NCBI RefSeq assembly: GCF_035918235.1
Contig: NZ_CP109485.1
Span: 6,197,001-6,261,000, forward strand
Direction of reading: 5' to 3'
Source of the DNA: Streptomyces sp. NBC_01445
GTDB taxonomy: Bacteria; Actinomycetota; Actinomycetes; Streptomycetales; Streptomycetaceae
Length of the DNA: 64,000 nt
Made by a program: the position numbers and the translations under genes. Shown one piece after another: positions 59,936 through 64,000 of the stretch (its first letter is position 1; each line of letters opens with the position of its first letter). The notes beneath the pieces were generated by a model. That model was not told the origin of the DNA. It ran no database searches and was given only the letters and a program-made list of their open reading frames with translations.

Positions 59936-62206
59936 ATGCTGACAGCTGGGCAACTCACCAATTTGCGGCTTGGAACGCTCAAGACGGCGGTCACGGACTG
60001 GGAACATATGGTCCGCAAGCTACGGGATCTCGCAACGGGCGATGGCGGCAACGCAGGCGGCTCGGGTGTCACCGCGGCGCAGCTCAAGTCCCGCACTGAA
60101 GCCGCGAATTGGAACGGGGTCAACGCCACTGTCGGTAAAAGCTTCGTGACCAAGACGGCCTCGGAGTTCGACGACGTGGTCACAGAGGCCGAGAGTGTCC
60201 TCGCAATTTTGCGTGACGCGCACGCAGCGTTCACGAAGCATAAGGCGGACTTGAAAACCGCGATCGATGATGTGGCGAAGAGCAGCATTTATATCGACGA
60301 AAAGGGTGAAGCTCACTCCGCGGTCCCGTCAGGCGCCGCCGCCGGCAACGATGACAAGATCCACAAGCCTACGGATGCCGAACTGGACGCGGCCCAGGCC
60401 AGGGTCAAGCGCATCCTCTGGGAGGCGCACGAGGACGACCGCATTGCCGCGCGTGCGCTGCGGGGCTTCGCCAAGCACGGATACGACTTCTCCGATCAGG
60501 GCGTGAGCGGTCTGAAGGACGCCGACCGCAAGCAGGGCGAGGTGGATGCGAAGTACTGGGCCAAGAAGATCCGCGAGGGGGACGTAAAGGACTGGAGTGA
60601 CGCGGAGCTGAGGCGTTACAACGACTCCCTCAGGGACCAGCGTGACAACCCTGGCTTCACCGAAACGCTGGCCACCGATCTGGGGGCAAAGGGCACGCTC
60701 CAGTTCTGGCGCGACCTTGCTGCCCCGCCTGGTGGTGCAGTAGATGGAGATCGGGCCAAGCTGCTGGCGCATGTCCAGGACAATCTCAGCATGACCCTCG
60801 CCAACGCTTCCCACGGCAACAGCCAGGCGATGCAGGACTGGAAGCATGATGTGATCGCTGCAGGAAGCAAGCCCTTCCCCATCCAGGGTCTCCCTATGGG
60901 GCCGTATGGCTTCCAGGTCGCGAGCAGCTTGATGCGCAAAGGCAAGTTCGATTCCGACTTTATGCATGACTACGGGCAGGGGCTCCTTAAGTTCGAACGC
61001 GGATTCCATGGCGATCCTGACGTCATGTGGCGCGACACCACGAACCTGAATTACCCGCCTACGGGGGCCGCGAACGATCCTGTTGCTGGCTATATGGAGG
61101 GAATGAGCCACAACCCAGAGGCCGCGCTCGACTTCTTTGGTGAATCCACCTCTGAGGACGGAAAAAAGGTCAGCAACTGGGATTATCTTGTGGGCCACGG
61201 CGACGACGCTCGTAAGTGGCCGATGGGTGATGATGGGAAGCCGACCGGCTTCAAATACCTCGGTCACGCACTCGAATCGGCAACCTTGGGTTATGACTAC
61301 GACGACAAGGATCCTCACATCCCGCCCATGAAGACCGAGGAGCAGATCGCGGCGCGCGAAGCGCGTACCGAACTCGTCTCAAGAGTCGTGAGTAACTATA
61401 ATTCGGCAGAGACCATAGACAAGCAGCCGGGGATACGTGACAGCCTTGCGAACATCGCGGCTGGGAATATCGACAGTATCAACTATTCGGAAGCTGATTT
61501 CGGGGGTAGTTCCGGAGATAATGGTCGCAACAGTCGCTTCGGCAATGCCGAGCATCATCTCCAGGACTTCGGTTCGCAGAACGCAACGAACTTCCTTCGG
61601 GCTCTAGGAAGCGATGAAGGGTCCTACAACACTGTCTCTGCGGCGCAGCAGGCATACGGGACCAGCCTGATGGTCGCCCAGGGAGACGATGAAGGGGACG
61701 TGAAGCGTGTAGCCATGCACAGCATCATGATGCATGGCCTGCTTGACCAAGCGCGTTTCGAGAGCATTGGCAACGAATATGGCGAAGCGAAGGATGCGGC
61801 CAATAGAGAGCTGGAGAAACAGGGGGCATGGCGTGATTTCTTCACCGGTGCTGTAGTGGGCACGACTGTGGGTGTCGCCTCAGAAGTGATCATTCCTACT
61901 CATGCCGCAGCAGCGATCGCCGTCCCGTTGGCCTTCGAGGTTGTCGGAGGGGCTGCGGAAACTCAGGCGGGGAACGAGACGCTCGATTGGCTCAAGGCGA
62001 ACGAGTTCGACAACAAGCAGGACGCGATTGAGAGCATTGATAAGGCCAAGAACACCGGTCAACATAATGCTATGACGCCACTTCTGAATTATGCGCAAGC
62101 GCACGGAAAGAAAGACGATGACGTCTGGGATCTATCGGTGGAAGCCGAAAACGCTTACAACAGGGGTGCGGCGCGCAGCGATACCGATGATGCTCGAGGA
62201 TTCTAA
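59936..62206 (+). CDS. large type VII effector-like protein (DUF6571-like)
   Basis: 756 aa from ATG 59936, which follows GGGGGCGGGC; GTG 59921, overlapping the previous stop, is the alternative. The N-terminal 110 residues are a helical hairpin region (RLGTLKTAVTDWEHMVRKL, AANWNGVNATVGKSFVTKTA) of the kind that marks type VII toxins. The middle (HGNSQAMQDWKHDVIAAGSK, YGFQVASSLMRKGKFDSDFM) recalls the Streptomyces DUF6571 family, from memory. Near residue 640 two hydrophobic stretches (DFFTGAVVGTTVGVASEV, HAAAAIAVPLAFEVVGGAA) could insert in a membrane. No known nuclease or protease motif is visible. The base composition is poorer in GC than the core genes. Confidence 0.7.
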   Translation: MLTAGQLTNLRLGTLKTAVTDWEHMVRKLRDLATGDGGNAGGSGVTAAQLKSRTEAANWNGVNATVGKSFVTKTASEFDDVVTEAESVLAILRDAHAAFTKHKADLKTAIDDVAKSSIYIDEKGEAHSAVPSGAAAGNDDKIHKPTDAELDAAQARVKRILWEAHEDDRIAARALRGFAKHGYDFSDQGVSGLKDADRKQGEVDAKYWAKKIREGDVKDWSDAELRRYNDSLRDQRDNPGFTETLATDLGAKGTLQFWRDLAAPPGGAVDGDRAKLLAHVQDNLSMTLANASHGNSQAMQDWKHDVIAAGSKPFPIQGLPMGPYGFQVASSLMRKGKFDSDFMHDYGQGLLKFERGFHGDPDVMWRDTTNLNYPPTGAANDPVAGYMEGMSHNPEAALDFFGESTSEDGKKVSNWDYLVGHGDDARKWPMGDDGKPTGFKYLGHALESATLGYDYDDKDPHIPPMKTEEQIAAREARTELVSRVVSNYNSAETIDKQPGIRDSLANIAAGNIDSINYSEADFGGSSGDNGRNSRFGNAEHHLQDFGSQNATNFLRALGSDEGSYNTVSAAQQAYGTSLMVAQGDDEGDVKRVAMHSIMMHGLLDQARFESIGNEYGEAKDAANRELEKQGAWRDFFTGAVVGTTVGVASEVIIPTHAAAAIAVPLAFEVVGGAAETQAGNETLDWLKANEFDNKQDAIESIDKAKNTGQHNAMTPLLNYAQAHGKKDDDVWDLSVEAENAYNRGAARSDTDDARGF

Positions 62207-62208
62207 GC

Positions 62209-62859
62209 ATGAAAAAACCCGTTCACATGCTTTTCCCGATAATGATGGCTCTCGTGATGACCGCTTGTACTGATGGAGGCAAAGAGGCAGGGTCTCCGAA
62301 GAGCGCTTGCGGAGAGGCGCTCGGAACGTCCGGCGTGGCGTGGTTCGAACGGAAAGCAGGTAAGCTCGAAGTTGATGCAGATAATTCCGGTACGGACCTG
62401 AAGGAGGCGCGCTCGGAATATTACAAGCAAATGAAGCCATATGATCCTGATGCCCAGAATTGGGCAGCGGAGATCTGTGATGTCAGACGCTATGTTTCGG
62501 GCAGGGAGAAGGTGTTCACCCTCGTGTACGGACCTTCGTCTGTGCCGTTCAACTCCGATTCCGGCGAAGAGGACGGGACCATGACGTCTTTGAACTCCGA
62601 TGTGAAACTTCATCAACGGCAGGGCGTCCACGGTAAGGCCGAGTACGGGGTGTATGTCAGGTGCAAGATTTCGGGTACACCGCCTCAGCAGCTGGACGAG
62701 ACGCCGCTGGCCGGGGTGATGACAGATACCCTCACTGGTGATACGTCAGCCCGAGAGCACATGAAGCACCTCTTGCATTCAACGCAAGTGATGGCGCGGG
62801 CCCTGGGGTGTCAGAACAAGCCGGCCATTCCTTCGGAACCGCCCTCCTCGGTCGGGTGA
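62209..62859 (+). CDS. lipoprotein paired with the effector-like gene
   Basis: 216 aa from ATG 62209, two bases after the effector-like gene stop. Lipobox VMTAC puts the lipidated Cys at residue 20. The mature part has Cys residues (KSACGEALG, AAEICDVRRY, YVRCKISG, ALGCQNK) that could form two disulphides on the outer side. Its ending GCQNKPAIPSEPP is proline-rich. The family is not recognised; a distant likeness to the relic A/B membrane proteins is possible. Position suggests an immunity or partner protein acting outside the membrane, but nothing in the sequence proves it. Confidence 0.72.
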   Translation: MKKPVHMLFPIMMALVMTACTDGGKEAGSPKSACGEALGTSGVAWFERKAGKLEVDADNSGTDLKEARSEYYKQMKPYDPDAQNWAAEICDVRRYVSGREKVFTLVYGPSSVPFNSDSGEEDGTMTSLNSDVKLHQRQGVHGKAEYGVYVRCKISGTPPQQLDETPLAGVMTDTLTGDTSAREHMKHLLHSTQVMARALGCQNKPAIPSEPPSSVG

Positions 62860-62905
62860 CGGTGGAGTTCAGGTCCTCGATGAAGCTCAGTGGCGGGCCC
62901 CGGGG

Positions 62906-63046
62906 TCAGACAGGTGAGTGAACTGAACCGGATTCCTTGTCGGCCCCGGCGAGGGCGAGGAGAATTCCCATCACGACGGCGGTGACCTTCCAGGGGCAGC
63001 CTCTCGCCGGGCGAGGAGTCGTCGTAGCAGGGGCTGCGTCCGTCAC
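62906..63046 (-). pseudogene. decayed small membrane-protein gene, N-terminal fragment (relic B)
   Basis: A 46-codon minus-strand frame from GTG 63046 encodes a basic/Pro N-terminus and a membrane helix (WKVTAVVMGILLALAGA), then stops early. About 100 bases (62941-63046) align with 59105-59217 of relic A, including the shared blocks gaccttccaggggc and ggggctgcgtc. The rest of the gene is missing. Confidence 0.65.
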
Positions 63047-63084
63047 GTCCTCATTCTTTGGAGGCCGTCAGCCCTGAGGGCAGA

Positions 63085-63354
63085 AAGTCCCCGTTCCCGG
63101 CCTACCCCGTCGCAGCCGCCAAGTCATCGTCCACCGCCCCTTCCGGGGCCCCGGACTCGGCAAGCCCGCCTCGCCGGCGCGGCGTCCAGGGATGGCGACA
63201 GCAACACCCCTTGTGGATGGGCATGGGCGGCGCCGCACTTATTGATGCGGCATCGCAGTCCCGGCAGCGCACGCCGCGAACGCCGGAGCATGCAGCCCCC
63301 TGCGCCGCCCTATGCAGCGGTTCAGCACAATCCGAACGCGCCCTACGGTGGTAA
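63085..63354 (+). pseudogene. decayed second copy of the mycosin C-terminus
   Basis: 63085-63135 aligns with the mycosin linker: both read PxYPVAA-K-S in DNA with long identical blocks (taccccgtcgcagc). The following GDSNT and LWMGMG pieces match GDDSNTTLWIGIG of the mycosin but lie in different frames. A Pro/Tyr-rich end (PPAPPYAAVQHNPNAPYGG) matches its tail. Frameshifts and the missing catalytic domain make it non-functional. Confidence 0.7.
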
Positions 63355-63411
63355 GCGGGCCGTGATCTCACAACGGCGCGTGAGCACCCGGCGTGAGGAG
63401 TGAGCGGATGG

Positions 63412-63986
63412 TCAGGGGTAGCGGGGGAGTGTGTCCGTGGGGATTGTCCAGTCGGCGACGGTGACAGTCTCGCCGTACACGAAGTCCTTGCGGGTGCCCT
63501 CAGGCGTGGGGTGGATGTCTGTCATGACGGCGCCGGTGCCCGTTCGAGGATCGAAGATCACGTAGGCGGAGATGCCCAGGAGCGGGTAGTCCCTCATCTT
63601 GCCTACCCAGTCGTTGTCCGGGTTGGAGTGTGAGACGACCTCGATGGCAGCCAGCAGGGTGCGTGGATCGAATGCGCCCTCGCCCTCCATGTCGGCCTCG
63701 GCGATCACCATGATGTCCGGGCGGCGCAGGATCTGGTTGGGCTCGTCCTCCACGTCGGGCATTCCGGTGTAGGCCACCAGGCCATTTGGAATTGCCTGCT
63801 CCAGGAGTCTCCTGATGCGGAGCACTGTCAGCTCGTGGGGGGGGCATTGGGCGTCGTTGCGTCGCAGGTGATTCCCTCCCAGGTGATCTCCAGCCTGCCG
63901 GGAAGCGTGCCGTCCAGCCTGTGGAGCAGCTCCCGCATTGCCAAGTAGCGGTGGATATTGCGGTGTTCGGGAGCCATTTCGGTCAC
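63412..63986 (-). pseudogene. Uma2-family (DUF820) putative endonuclease, frame broken at a G8 run
   Basis: From GTG 63986 or ATG 63977 the minus strand reads APEHRNIHRYLAMRELLHR and GRLEITWEGITCDATTPNAP, then hits a stop just after a run of eight C (63837-63844 on the plus strand). One more base would join it in frame to HELTVLRIRRLLEQAIPNG, the family core with RRPDIMVIAEADMEG, LLAAIEVVSHSNPDNDWVGK and YVIFDP. The intact protein would be about 191 aa, usual for Uma2 nuclease-fold proteins. Either a true mutation, a phase-variable tract or an assembly slip. Confidence 0.75.
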
Positions 63987-64000
63987 GCGGCCTCTGGCAA

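Overview
The window is chromosomal DNA of a Streptomyces-like actinomycete. Codon third positions are almost all G or C, starts are often GTG or TTG, ribosome sites are GGAGG-like, and overlaps of the GTGA/ATGA type are common. The content is also typical: SigU/RsuA-like and NnaR-like regulators, MatAB-like polysaccharide proteins, a DasR-type operator and a LAETG sortase substrate. From memory, the order of genes from about 7 to 55 kb matches the conserved core around SCO2940-SCO2980 of S. coelicolor; this was not checked by search.

Region by region. 0-3.4 kb: the end of a GT4 glycosyltransferase and a GT2/TagF-type teichoic-acid polymerase, convergent. 3.5-7.2 kb: a carbohydrate ABC importer (two permeases and a lipoprotein) with no ATPase, so it probably shares MsiK; one permease has a large extracellular insertion. 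7.4-14.2 kb: an FHA-FtsK ATPase divergent from two Ser/Thr kinase genes (pkaA, pkaB); the pkaB frame is broken and runs into prfB. 14.3-20.9 kb: prfB, a sortase substrate, a zinc-ribbon membrane protein, ftsE, ftsX, an S41 protease, smpB and ssrA (tmRNA). 21-26 kb: a secreted esterase, a PBP4-type carboxypeptidase, and a divergent MFS/LysR pair. 26-30.4 kb: matA-matB-acyltransferase, a coupled operon for an exopolysaccharide probably of poly-GlcNAc type. 30.5-34.2 kb: a membrane protein, then narK and nnaR for nitrate assimilation. 34.2-39.6 kb: a VapBC toxin-antitoxin pair, a CGNR regulator, sigU-rsuA and a HelD-like RNA polymerase-recycling motor. 39.6-44.8 kb: a candidate small RNA, malic enzyme, the HU gene hupA, murA, yqgE and a DUF3039 gene. 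44.9-49.7 kb: a DasR-type operator, an amino-sugar ABC importer and a cytoplasmic GH20 hexosaminidase, a coherent GlcNAc-oligomer uptake and hydrolysis operon. 50-54.8 kb: a three-subunit molybdenum hydroxylase whose iron-sulfur subunit has a very long acidic N-terminal extension.

The last 9 kb (about 55-64 kb) is the accessory part. It holds a type VII secretion-related set: two helical/WXG-like proteins and a mycosin protease, then a visibly lower-GC cassette of a small adaptor-like protein, a 756-aa effector-like protein and a lipoprotein. The cassette lies between decayed copies of the same small membrane-protein gene, and a decayed second copy of the mycosin C-terminus follows. This looks like repeated tandem duplication and replacement of an effector module. 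No EccB/C/D secretion core is visible beside it. The window ends in a Uma2-family gene broken at a run of eight G.
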